Assembly: GCA_900557045.1 (NCBI GenBank) | Contig: USQY01000068.1 | Coordinates: 1 to 6,077 of the forward strand | Origin: an uncultured Clostridium sp. | GTDB taxonomy: Bacteria > Bacillota > Clostridia > TANB77 > CAG-508 | Length of the DNA: 6,077 bases | Reading direction: 5' to 3' | In this document: piece by piece, positions 1-6,077 of the stretch | How the letters are laid out: every line of letters starts with the position of its first letter | How positions within the stretch are numbered: the stretch's first letter is position 1 | Translations under genes and position numbers: made by a program | The notes under the pieces: model-generated | What the model was told of the DNA's origin: nothing | Seen by the model: only the letters and a program-made list of their open reading frames with translations | Databases searched by the model: none

Positions 1-71
1 AGAAACAACCACTAATATCAAATATTAATATGTAATATCAATGAAATTAATGAAAAAAATATTATATATTT

Positions 72-1913
72 TTAAATACTTTCTAAATTTTCTGTTTCCT
101 GATTTTCTATTTTTTCCTCTAATTCTTCTTTATCTAAAATATCATATTCTAAAGGTGTTTTATAAAAATCTTCATAAATATTTTTCCAAATGTCAAAATT
201 TTTGTCTCTCATTATTTCAGTATTTGCTCTTTCATTTAATTTTTCATCAGGATAAATTGGTTTTCCAATATTGACAGTATATTCTTGTATAGGAAATCCG
301 TCTTCTCCTATTATTTCACTATCTTCCATAGTTATAAAAATAGGAATAACAGGTACGTTGCTTCTAGCTGCGAAGTGAAATGCACCATTTTTTAATGGCT
401 TTGGTTTTCTATAATTCCACCACATACTTTGTTCTGGATATATTAATATAAAATCCCCTCTTTTTAAAATAGTATCTACAGCTTTTACAAATTCTATCAT
501 AGTTCTTTTGTTAGAGCTTAAAGGTAATGTATCACAATTTCTAAAGAAAAAACCATATAGTCCAGGGAAATTTGTATAATTTCCTTCCCTTATAACTTTA
601 AATAATTTTCTATATTTGTCTTGACCAGCCATTCTGAAAACTTTTTCTATTGTAAAAGAATCATATGGGTTAAAATGATTGCATGTTATAATAGCTCCTG
701 TTTGTATATTTTGTAAATTTTCTAATCCTCTTACTTCTTTTATTATTAATTTATTATCTCTTAATAAGTCATTAACAAATTTTTTAGCCATTGTATTTGC
801 CATTCTGCTTTTTATTTTACTTGTTCTACTTTTTCTTAAATAATCAACATCTTCAGGGTTTAGTGGAATTGTTGGTGGATCATTTTCTACATCAACATCA
901 AAAATTCCGCTTTCTTCAAGTTTTTTTATTTTTTCTAATATTTCCAGCCTATCTTTTGATTTTTCAATCATAATAATATTTCTCCTATAATTTCTATCAT
1001 CACCTACGCAATCAGATTCTTTTTGAGCTAATTCTTTAAGAGCTTTATATTGTTGCATATCATTAAAACGTTCTTCTTCTGTATATTCATCTTTTATTTT
1101 ACATATATCATCATAATACTCTGTTTCTTTAGCATATTTCCAAAAATATTCTTTATATTTTATATTATCGTAATGCCAAGGTTTATATGCTAAATTATAG
1201 TGGATAATTTTTAAATTATTTTCATCAAAATTATCATTTGCAATTGGCATTTTATCCCAAGCTTTATCTATTATTTTTACTTTTCCTTTTGACAATCTAT
1301 TTAGATAATCTTGATCTTGTGCTACTGTAAATTTTATTGTTTCCAATAAATATAAAAATTTTTCTTGAAACTTAAACTTTCTGAATTCGTCTAAGTTCAT
1401 TAAAAGTATACCTGCATTAAAATAGTTTCTATAATCTGCAACACCTACAACCTTTTCTGCATATTCCTGAAATACTTTTGTACTTTGAATAACATCATCT
1501 GGCGCTGCTGCGACTAAATTATTTTCTATTTCCTGGTTATATAATTCTGATATATCACCCAATACTACAATATCACTATCTAAATATATTGCTTTATTAT
1601 ATTGTGGATATAAATTAGGTATAAATAGCCTAAAGTAAGTAGTTTTTGTATAATAATCACGTGTATATAATTTATCTTTTACTTTTTCTATATAATAATT
1701 TAAATCTACAAATTCTATATTTACATTTTCACATTTATACTTATTAATTTTTCTCTTATTTTCTTCATTTATGTTTGTATATAATATTTTAATTGAGTAA
1801 TAATACTCTTTCGAAGCATTGTCAATTAGTGATTCTAAAGCTACTGCTAAAAAAGGAATATATCCATCATCAACTGCAAAAAATATTGGTATTACTTCTA
1901 AATTATTTTCCAT
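72..1913 (-). CDS. GT8 glycosyltransferase-PlsC-type acyltransferase fusion protein
   Basis: This 613-residue protein carries two enzyme domains. Residues about 6-265 form a family 8 (LgtC-like) retaining glycosyltransferase that would transfer a sugar, commonly galactose or glucose, from a UDP-sugar. The metal-binding DSD is at 112-114 in YLDSDIVVLGD, with FNAGILLMNL at 165-174, AQDQDYLN at 198-205 and HYNLAYKPW at 238-246. A charged, probably helical linker spans about 270-385. Residues about 385-590 resemble PlsC/LPLAT acyltransferases: catalytic HX4D is H413 and D418 in NHFNPYDSF, a motif II-like GFFFR ends at R458, PEQSMWW (493-499) replaces the usual PEG motif, and VPVIPIFI is at 520-527. 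There is no signal peptide or clear membrane span, so I infer a cytosolic or membrane-peripheral enzyme, perhaps making an acylated glycolipid. The ATG has a GAGGGGG ribosome site 5 bases upstream. It follows the other GT8 gene after 167 AT-rich bases with no visible terminator. Domain calls are firm; the substrate is unknown. Confidence 0.9.
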   Translation of the reverse strand: MENNLEVIPIFFAVDDGYIPFLAVALESLIDNASKEYYYSIKILYTNINEENKRKINKYKCENVNIEFVDLNYYIEKVKDKLYTRDYYTKTTYFRLFIPNLYPQYNKAIYLDSDIVVLGDISELYNQEIENNLVAAAPDDVIQSTKVFQEYAEKVVGVADYRNYFNAGILLMNLDEFRKFKFQEKFLYLLETIKFTVAQDQDYLNRLSKGKVKIIDKAWDKMPIANDNFDENNLKIIHYNLAYKPWHYDNIKYKEYFWKYAKETEYYDDICKIKDEYTEEERFNDMQQYKALKELAQKESDCVGDDRNYRRNIIMIEKSKDRLEILEKIKKLEESGIFDVDVENDPPTIPLNPEDVDYLRKSRTSKIKSRMANTMAKKFVNDLLRDNKLIIKEVRGLENLQNIQTGAIITCNHFNPYDSFTIEKVFRMAGQDKYRKLFKVIREGNYTNFPGLYGFFFRNCDTLPLSSNKRTMIEFVKAVDTILKRGDFILIYPEQSMWWNYRKPKPLKNGAFHFAARSNVPVIPIFITMEDSEIIGEDGFPIQEYTVNIGKPIYPDEKLNERANTEIMRDKNFDIWKNIYEDFYKTPLEYDILDKEELEEKIENQETENLESI

Positions 1914-2080
1914 TTTTTCCCCCTCATTTTGTTTACACTTTCTTATGTATTTTTTATTACTTTTTATAAATTTTTGTTAGTTGCATTATTTTCATTAGTT
2001 TTTTATATTTGATTTTTTTCTTTTACTATTTTATTATTTTTTAGTTTTTTAACTACTTATTTTTGTAATTTTTTCAGCTT

Positions 2081-2923
2081 TTAATTATTTTTTAATTCTT
2101 TGTGAAGATCATACTTTTCTTTTATTTGTACATATTCCTCTAAATCATCATCAAAATAATGACATTTCAACACTTTATGAACTTCTTCAATATTCCATTG
2201 TTTAAAATTTTCTGTATGAGGATATGGTAAAAACATAAGTCTTTTACAAAAATGACAAACTACTGTATCTTTTCTATTAAATTTAGATTGTTCATTAAAT
2301 TTGCGTGGAAGCAATAATTTTTTCTTTGTTGACCAATAAATAGCATCTTGGTCTGCAAACAACATTTTTTTAGTTTTTATTAAATTTCTAGCACTTAATA
2401 ATAATCCTGTTTCTTTTATCTTATCCATATTTAGCAATAACATTCCAGCATTTATATAATCAGGTCTAATTAACCAACAACCATACTTTTCTTTCACAGC
2501 TGCATATTCATAATTTGAAATATCTATGTTATATAATTTAGCTATATCATCACCTATCATTATATCTATATCTAAATATAGTAGCTTACTTGGCATTTCA
2601 GGAACTAAATCTGCTAATAATCTTAATAAAGTATATGGTGTACAATATGCATTTTCATTTGCACAATTTGCAAATTCTTTTTCATATATTTTGGTAACAT
2701 CTATTTTTTTTACTAAATTATTTTTGTTCTTTAATCTGACCACTTGGTCTAAAAAATCTATTTGTTCATCTGTTATACATGTAAAATCTGGATTTAATCT
2801 TGAAACATCCATTGTGAATATATAACAGCAAATGTCTTCTTTAGTTCTATTTGTCATTGATATAAGCTGAGTTAGAGCTCCGTCAAAAACTTTCTTATTT
2901 CCACATAATAGTATATTTACCAT
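2081..2923 (-). CDS. Family 8 glycosyltransferase
   Basis: This predicted cytosolic, metal-dependent family 8 glycosyltransferase (280 residues from the chosen start) would transfer a hexose from a UDP-sugar. The DxD motif is D118-I-D120 within LLYLDIDIMIG. It is followed by YINAGMLLLNM (156-166), the acceptor-site signature ADQDAIY (190-196) and a metal-ligand histidine at H224 in VVCHFCKR. The KPW that usually follows this histidine in LgtC-like enzymes is absent, so it is a divergent branch compared with the neighbouring fusion protein. No signal peptide or membrane segment is seen. I start at the ATG at 2923 because AAAAGGGG lies 7 bases upstream. An in-frame ATG at 2956 would add 11 residues, but it has no ribosome site and lies inside the -10 box. 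Acceptor and sugar cannot be told from sequence; a surface glycan or glycolipid is likely. Confidence 0.88.
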   Translation of the reverse strand: MVNILLCGNKKVFDGALTQLISMTNRTKEDICCYIFTMDVSRLNPDFTCITDEQIDFLDQVVRLKNKNNLVKKIDVTKIYEKEFANCANENAYCTPYTLLRLLADLVPEMPSKLLYLDIDIMIGDDIAKLYNIDISNYEYAAVKEKYGCWLIRPDYINAGMLLLNMDKIKETGLLLSARNLIKTKKMLFADQDAIYWSTKKKLLLPRKFNEQSKFNRKDTVVCHFCKRLMFLPYPHTENFKQWNIEEVHKVLKCHYFDDDLEEYVQIKEKYDLHKELKNN

Positions 2924-2930
2924 GTTTTTT

Positions 2931-2938
2931 CCCCTTTT
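2931..2938 (-). promoter_or_regulatory. Ribosome binding site that fixes the GT8 start
   Basis: The minus strand reads AAAAGGGG, 7 bases before the ATG at 2923. The alternative in-frame ATG at 2956 has only AT-rich sequence before it, so this site decides the start. The fusion gene downstream has a similar G-rich site, GAGGGGG at 1919-1925. Confidence 0.7.
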
Positions 2939-2954
2939 TGTTTTACTATTCAGC

Positions 2955-2983
2955 ATTATATATTAAAATTTGTTTTTTTACAA
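2955..2983 (-). promoter_or_regulatory. Sigma-A type promoter of the glycosyltransferase pair
   Basis: On the minus strand a -35 box TTGTAA (2978-2983) is separated by exactly 17 bases from a perfect -10 box TATAAT (2955-2960). Transcription would start near 2947-2949, giving a leader of about 25 bases before the ATG at 2923. The promoter lies just downstream of the left repeat copy, whose end is 11 bases from the -35 box, so the glycosyltransferases can be expressed independently of truB. The prediction rests on box match and spacing only. Confidence 0.65.
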
Positions 2984-2994
2984 GTGGTCTATTA

Positions 2995-3171
2995 GGGTAA
3001 GCACCGAGAGAAAAAATTTGTTACTTTAAAAAAAATAAACTCCTTCAAACGCGGTAGAGTATATACCGGATTGAGGGAGCTTGTTACAATAATGAGTTGG
3101 GTTAAATGTTTTTTTTGCTCAGGTCGGAGGTTTATTTTTTCAAAAGTAAAAATTTCTTTCTCCGAATGAGG
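2995..3171 (-). repeat. Left copy of a 177-bp inverted-repeat element flanking truB
   Basis: Read on the minus strand, this segment aligns end to end with 4261-4436 on the plus strand. By eye the first 55 bases differ at one position and the last 60 at five, while the central 62 are clearly diverged apart from a block TCATTATTGTAACAAG. Within the copy, 3008-3043 and 3126-3162 are imperfect reverse complements of each other, so a single strand could fold into a long AT-rich stem with a loop of about 80 bases. Smaller local hairpins are also possible: TCGGAG with CTCCGA (3124-3165), and CACCG with CGGTA (3002-3056). It begins 37 bases after the truB stop. No transposase, clear target-site duplication or convincing reading frame is seen. 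It may be a MITE-like element or structured RNA; I do not recognise a named family. Confidence 0.88.
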
Positions 3172-3208
3172 TTTGTTAACAAGATGATTAGATGGAAGTA
3201 GGATTTTT

Positions 3209-4084
3209 TTATATGATTATGTTTCTTTTTAGTTTTCTTGAGTTTACACTTCCGATTCCAATGAATGCATCATTTTCATCATAAATTCTAACTAAAGTGT
3301 CTATAATATCGCAGTCTAATTTTACTCCATTTAAAAACAAATTCAACCTTGTTTTATCCAAATTTAATTTTGCATTATTTATAAAAAATTGTTCTATACT
3401 GATAAAATGTTCATCAAAAAATTTCTTATTACTTATATTGTCTTCTAATTCCTCTATAGTAACAGAATCTTCTATTTTAAACTCTCCTACCATTGTTCTA
3501 TTTAATTCCTTCATATACCCAACTGTTCCAAGGTTTCCAGCAAATTGTTCACAAACAGTTCTAATATATGTTCCCTTTGAGCAAAAAACTTCAAACATTA
3601 TTAACTTATTTATAGAATCAAAGTTTACTAACTGTAAATCATAAATTTCTATTTCACGCTCAGGTATATCCACAACTTTTCCACTTCTAGCATATTCATA
3701 TAATTTTTTACCATTTATTTTAATAGCCGAATACATTGGAGGACATTGTTTCTGTTTACCTATCATTTTTTTCAAAACCTTATTTATTTTCTCACTATCA
3801 AAAATAGAATCATCAACTACACATTCCTCTATAATCTTCCCTTCTACATCTGCTGTATCAGTTTTTTCTCCTAATTTTATAGTAGCTACATACTTTTTGT
3901 TATGATTAATCAAATATTGTGATAACCCTGTACCTTTTCCGACCAAAAGAGGTAAAACCCCAGTAGCATTAGGGTCCAAAGTCCCAGTATGTCCCACCTT
4001 TTCCTTTAACAATTTCTTAACCTTATATACAACATCATGAGATGTACAACCTTTACTCTTATTTATAATTATTATTCCATCCAC
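3209..4084 (-). CDS. truB: tRNA pseudouridine(55) synthase TruB
   Basis: TruB isomerises uridine 55 to pseudouridine in the T-loop of nearly all tRNAs and acts in the cytosol. The protein is 291 residues, close to the usual Firmicute size of about 300. It starts with the family pattern DGIIIINKSKG, where S10 replaces the more usual proline. The catalytic motif GHTGTLDP (31-38) contains nucleophile D37. KKYVATIKLGEKTDTAD is at 63-79, PPMYSAIKINGKKLYEYAR at 115-133, and SKGTYIRTVCEQ at 169-180 with R175. A short C-terminal domain typical of bacterial TruB follows. The start is GTG at 4084, preceded by a GAGAGGAAG-type ribosome site; the nearby upstream ATG is out of frame. In many Firmicutes truB directly follows nrnA and precedes ribF. 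Here a terminator and a repeat copy lie upstream, and another repeat copy plus glycosyltransferases lie downstream, so it probably has its own promoter. Confidence 0.96.
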   Translation of the reverse strand: MDGIIIINKSKGCTSHDVVYKVKKLLKEKVGHTGTLDPNATGVLPLLVGKGTGLSQYLINHNKKYVATIKLGEKTDTADVEGKIIEECVVDDSIFDSEKINKVLKKMIGKQKQCPPMYSAIKINGKKLYEYARSGKVVDIPEREIEIYDLQLVNFDSINKLIMFEVFCSKGTYIRTVCEQFAGNLGTVGYMKELNRTMVGEFKIEDSVTIEELEDNISNKKFFDEHFISIEQFFINNAKLNLDKTRLNLFLNGVKLDCDIIDTLVRIYDENDAFIGIGSVNSRKLKRNIII

Positions 4085-4186
4085 AACACTCTTCCTCTCT
4101 TTCCATCAATACACAATTATTTAAAACCAATATTTGCATTATTTCACTTCAGCTTTCAATTATCATATACACACTCATCCCATAAT

Positions 4187-4258
4187 TTACTTTCTACTAA
4201 AATTCAACCTTAAATATATACTCTCTACTAAAATTCAATCTTAAATATATTACTTTCT
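4187..4258. repeat. 31-bp tandem direct repeat upstream of truB
   Basis: A unit around TCTACTAAAATTCAA is repeated at an interval of 31 bases: positions 4193 onward and 4224 onward match over about 27 bases with one visible difference. A partial third copy (TTACTTTCT) runs to 4258, immediately before the right repeat element. Read on the minus strand, each unit contains a TTGAAT hexamer that could act as a -35 box for truB. No convincing -10 box sits at 17 bases, so I call it a repeat and only suggest a promoter role. Confidence 0.7.
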
Positions 4259-4260
4259 CC

Positions 4261-4436
4261 CCTCACTCGGAGAAAGAAATTTTTACTTTTGAAAAAATAA
4301 ACCTCCGACCTGAGCCCTAAAACTTTTAACTAAAGTCATTATCGTAACAGGTCCAACCAACTCAGCACGCACTCCACCGCGTTTGAAGGAGGTTATTTTT
4401 TCAAAAGTAACAAATTTTTTCTCACGGTGCTCACCC
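4261..4436 (+). repeat. Right copy of the 177-bp inverted-repeat element flanking truB
   Basis: This 176-bp segment is the inverted partner of 2995-3171. Its own ends are inverted repeats of each other: 4270-4306 pairs with 4388-4423 almost perfectly, allowing a one-base bulge on each side. Alternative local stems are TCGGAG (4267-4272) with CTCCGA (4303-4308), and CACCG (4375-4379) with CGGTG (4425-4429). The centre is more GC-rich than the surrounding DNA. At the left junction, CTTTCTCC (4253-4260) and GGAGAAAG (4269-4276) form a perfect 8-bp stem spanning flank and element; the left copy lacks this. The arms are better preserved than in the left copy. It lies between the nrnA terminator and the truB leader. 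No open reading frame of note is seen. Family unknown. Confidence 0.88.
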
Positions 4437-4496
4437 AAAAATAAAATATTTAAAATTAAATTTCCATATCAAACATAAGATGATCCTATGAACTTA

Positions 4497-4553
4497 TAAA
4501 AGCACAAAAAGAAACGCTACTCAATTTGGCAACCCCAATATAGATGCGTTCCT
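4497..4553 (-). terminator. Intrinsic terminator after nrnA
   Basis: Seven bases past the nrnA stop, the minus strand reads AGGAACGC (4546-4553), which pairs with GCGTTTCT (4510-4517) through 8 pairs including one G-U. A small inner stem TTGG/CCAA lies in the loop. The distal arm runs straight into a T-rich tract on the minus strand, down to about 4497. The shape and position fit a rho-independent terminator for the rbfA-nrnA transcript, which would separate it from truB. Confidence 0.75.
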
Positions 4554-4560
4554 TTTAAAC

Positions 4561-5517
4561 TTATTTCAAATAAGCCTTAACCTCATTCAAAATTTTATCC
4601 TTAACTTGTTGTAATTCTCCTTGCATAGTGCACCCAGCAGCACGTGGATGTCCACCACCACCAAATAATAGTGCAACATCTGACACATTAACATATTCAT
4701 TAGAACGTAAAGATGCTTTCCACCCCTTACCATTTTTCAATTCTCTAACAAATACAGAAACTTCAACACCTTCAATACATTTACCTATATTAACAATTCC
4801 TTCGTGGTCTCCTGTTTCAGCATTTACTTTTTCCTCATCATTCAATGTTATATATGTATATGTAACTTTTCCATCATACAAGAATTCTAATCTAGATTCA
4901 GCAATTCTTCTTAATTCAAAGCTACTTTTTGTTGTAGTTTCTAAAACTCTTCTATAAATTTTAGAAACATTGACACCTTTATTTAGTAACTCAGCTACAA
5001 ATTCAAATGTTTCAACATTTGTACCAGAATATTTAAATCCGCCTGTATCTGTTATAATTCCTGTTAATAAGCATGAACCAATATCTTTTGTTATATCCAT
5101 ATTAAAATACTGTAAAACTACAAGTAGTATTTGGCAACATGCTGGAGCATCTGGGTTTACAAAATTATAATCCCCATACATAGTATTTGTTCCATGATGG
5201 TCTATTACAATACTAGTTCTAGCATTTTCAAAGTATTTTGTACACCCATTTAGCATTTTTAAAGTAGCAGTATCTACTGTAATAACTAAATCATAGTTTT
5301 CTATATTGCTTTCTTTTTTTATTTCACTACATCCTGGTAAAAATTCAAAACATCTAGAATATTCTGGAATAATAACATCGGCATTTTTACCATAATTTTT
5401 CAAAGCATTATATAAAGCCAAACTACTTCCAACAGCATCTCCATCTGGGTTTTCATGTGTTAAAATAACTATTGACTCTGCTTTGTTTATTTCTTCTAAT
5501 ATATTATCTAAAGTCAT
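4561..5517 (-). CDS. nrnA: DHH/DHHA1 phosphoesterase, NrnA-type oligoribonuclease / pAp phosphatase
   Basis: NrnA-family enzymes degrade short oligoribonucleotides (nanoRNA) and dephosphorylate 3'-phosphoadenosine 5'-phosphate, using Mn2+ in the cytosol. The 318-residue length matches the family (about 310-320). The DHH domain shows motif I with H21, D25 and D27 in THENPDGDAVGS, motif II D82 in TVDTA, the name-giving D106-H107-H108 in VIDHHGTN, and D157 in GIITDTGGF. The C-terminal DHHA1 domain ends with the substrate-binding GGGGHPRAAG at 286-295. All expected metal ligands are present, so it should be active. The ATG at 5517 has AAGGA about 12 bases upstream, slightly far. It lies 66 bases after rbfA, the standard order in Firmicutes, and is probably cotranscribed with it. 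Other members of the DHH family hydrolyse cyclic dinucleotides or their pApA products, so the exact substrate is inferred. Confidence 0.94.
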   Translation of the reverse strand: MTLDNILEEINKAESIVILTHENPDGDAVGSSLALYNALKNYGKNADVIIPEYSRCFEFLPGCSEIKKESNIENYDLVITVDTATLKMLNGCTKYFENARTSIVIDHHGTNTMYGDYNFVNPDAPACCQILLVVLQYFNMDITKDIGSCLLTGIITDTGGFKYSGTNVETFEFVAELLNKGVNVSKIYRRVLETTTKSSFELRRIAESRLEFLYDGKVTYTYITLNDEEKVNAETGDHEGIVNIGKCIEGVEVSVFVRELKNGKGWKASLRSNEYVNVSDVALLFGGGGHPRAAGCTMQGELQQVKDKILNEVKAYLK

Positions 5518-5583
5518 TTATTACAACATTCCTTATAATAAGATTTAGGTTTTTAAATTGGAAATACCTATAAACCATATTTT

Positions 5584-5931
5584 TTATTGTTTTAAATCTT
5601 TTAAAATATTATCAATTCTAGCACCATATTCTAAAGAATCATCAATTTCAAAAACTAGTTCTGGTGTAATTCTTAAATTAATAGTTTTTGCAATTTTACT
5701 TCTAATAAAACCAGCAGATTCTTTCAAACCTTGCATAGTTTTATCTATGTTTTTAGAATTTAAAATACTAACATATACTTTAGCATATTTGAAATCAGGA
5801 GTGATTTTTACTTTAGTTACACTAAGCATTCCTGTAATATTAGGATTTTTTAAATCATATGCTAATATGCTACTAAGCTCTTTTCTTAGCTCTTCATTGA
5901 TTCTATTTAAACGGGCTTCATTTTTAGCCAT
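5584..5931 (-). CDS. rbfA: 30S ribosome-binding factor RbfA
   Basis: RbfA is a small KH-domain protein that binds the 30S subunit during late maturation of the 16S rRNA 5' end and matters most in the cold. The 115-residue length is typical for Firmicutes. Visible signatures are an N-terminal helix RINEELRKELSSIL (10-23), the central strand segment VTKVKITPDFKYAKVYVS (38-55), a helix around SAGFIRSKIA (72-81), and the C-terminal family signature PELVFEIDDSLEYGARI (90-106). The ATG at 5931 is preceded by AAAGGAA about 11 bases upstream. It is the first gene of the visible rbfA-nrnA unit. The usual upstream neighbour, infB, is not in the window: no translated tail of it is recognisable in the last 146 bases. 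Confidence 0.95.
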   Translation of the reverse strand: MAKNEARLNRINEELRKELSSILAYDLKNPNITGMLSVTKVKITPDFKYAKVYVSILNSKNIDKTMQGLKESAGFIRSKIAKTINLRITPELVFEIDDSLEYGARIDNILKDLKQ

Positions 5932-6077
5932 ACTAACTTCTCTTCCTTTCTTTTTATTAAAAATCTCCTTTTACTTATTATTATATTTTAATTTTTTCTT
6001 TTTATTGTATTTTAAAGTTTCTAGTATTTTATAATATTTTTAATTATTTTTTTACATCCTATTTTTTTATTATATTT
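5932..6077 (-). other. AT-rich leader upstream of rbfA, no gene recognised
   Basis: This stretch is almost entirely A and T. Apart from the rbfA ribosome site there is an AAAGGAG about 30 bases further upstream with no start codon behind it, and several TATAAT-like strings without a matching -35 box. I cannot identify the end of infB or a terminator here. Confidence 0.4.

Noticed and set aside
13..40. Two copies of TAATATCA (13-20, 33-40) around the palindrome ATATTAATAT (22-31)
   Set aside because: It is low-complexity AT sequence at the window edge and too short to support an operator or repeat call.
55..74. AT-only hairpin AAAAATAT/ATATTTTT overlapping the stop codon of the fusion gene, considered as a terminator
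   Set aside because: The stem is perfect (8 pairs, 3-base loop) but contains no G-C pair, and only two T follow it on the minus strand. In DNA this AT-rich it can occur by chance.
2526..2825. Plus-strand frames opposite the glycosyltransferases, truB and nrnA (for example 2526-2825, 3297-3644, 4628-4957)
   Set aside because: Each lies wholly inside a well-supported minus-strand gene and has shadow-type composition with no motifs.
2995..3171. Left repeat copy as the terminator of truB
   Set aside because: Its hairpins are not followed by a clean T tract on the minus strand. A termination role is possible but cannot be shown from the sequence.
3094..3198. Short frames inside the left repeat copy on the plus strand, 25 and 31 codons, starting near 3094 and 3106
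   Set aside because: The matching region of the right copy is shifted by one base and gives a different, shorter peptide, so the frames are not conserved. No good ribosome site precedes either one.
4262..4434. CTCAC at both ends of the right repeat copy as a target-site duplication
   Set aside because: The left copy has near versions (CTCAT and CTTAC) at the same places, so these bases look like part of the element rather than duplicated target.
5546..5570. Small hairpin TAGGT/ACCTA between rbfA and nrnA, considered as a terminator or regulatory structure
   Set aside because: The five-pair stem is weak, has a large loop and no T tract, and the normal operon order suggests read-through.
5558..6034. 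158-residue frame on the plus strand opposite rbfA
   Set aside because: It lies over a clear RbfA gene, is rich in F, L, S and I as expected of an antisense frame in AT-rich DNA, and shows no recognisable domain.

Overview
The window reads as a chromosomal segment from a very AT-rich Gram-positive bacterium, most likely an anaerobic clostridial-type Firmicute (Bacillota). The base composition, strong A/T codon bias, purine-rich Shine-Dalgarno sites and the rbfA-nrnA-truB order all point that way. The exact genus cannot be told from the sequence. All five protein genes lie on the minus strand, so transcription runs from high to low coordinates.

Layout in transcription order. The right end (5932-6077) is an AT-rich leader with no recognisable gene. 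Next come rbfA (ribosome-binding factor A, 5584-5931) and nrnA (DHH/DHHA1 oligoribonuclease / pAp phosphatase, 4561-5517), which ends at a good intrinsic terminator (4497-4553). A 476-bp gap follows, holding one copy of an unnamed 176-bp repeat (4261-4436) and a short 31-bp tandem repeat. Then come truB (tRNA pseudouridine-55 synthase, GTG start, 3209-4084) and a second, inverted copy of the repeat (2995-3171). A well-formed sigma-A type promoter (2955-2983) drives a family 8 glycosyltransferase (2081-2923). Last is a 613-residue protein that joins a GT8 glycosyltransferase to a PlsC-type acyltransferase (72-1913).

The right half is the familiar translation/RNA-metabolism block of Firmicutes (usually infB-rbfA-nrnA-truB-ribF). 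Here it is interrupted twice: the terminator and a repeat copy separate truB from nrnA, and the other repeat copy plus two glycosyltransferase genes sit where ribF is usually found. The left half looks like a small envelope glycoconjugate or glycolipid module under its own promoter.

The most unusual item is the repeat: about 177 bp, two copies in opposite orientation flanking truB. The ends are nearly identical between copies and the centre has diverged. Within each copy the two ends form an imperfect inverted repeat of about 37 bp. This could be a MITE-like non-autonomous element, a structured RNA family, or both. The window alone cannot decide, and no transposase is present.
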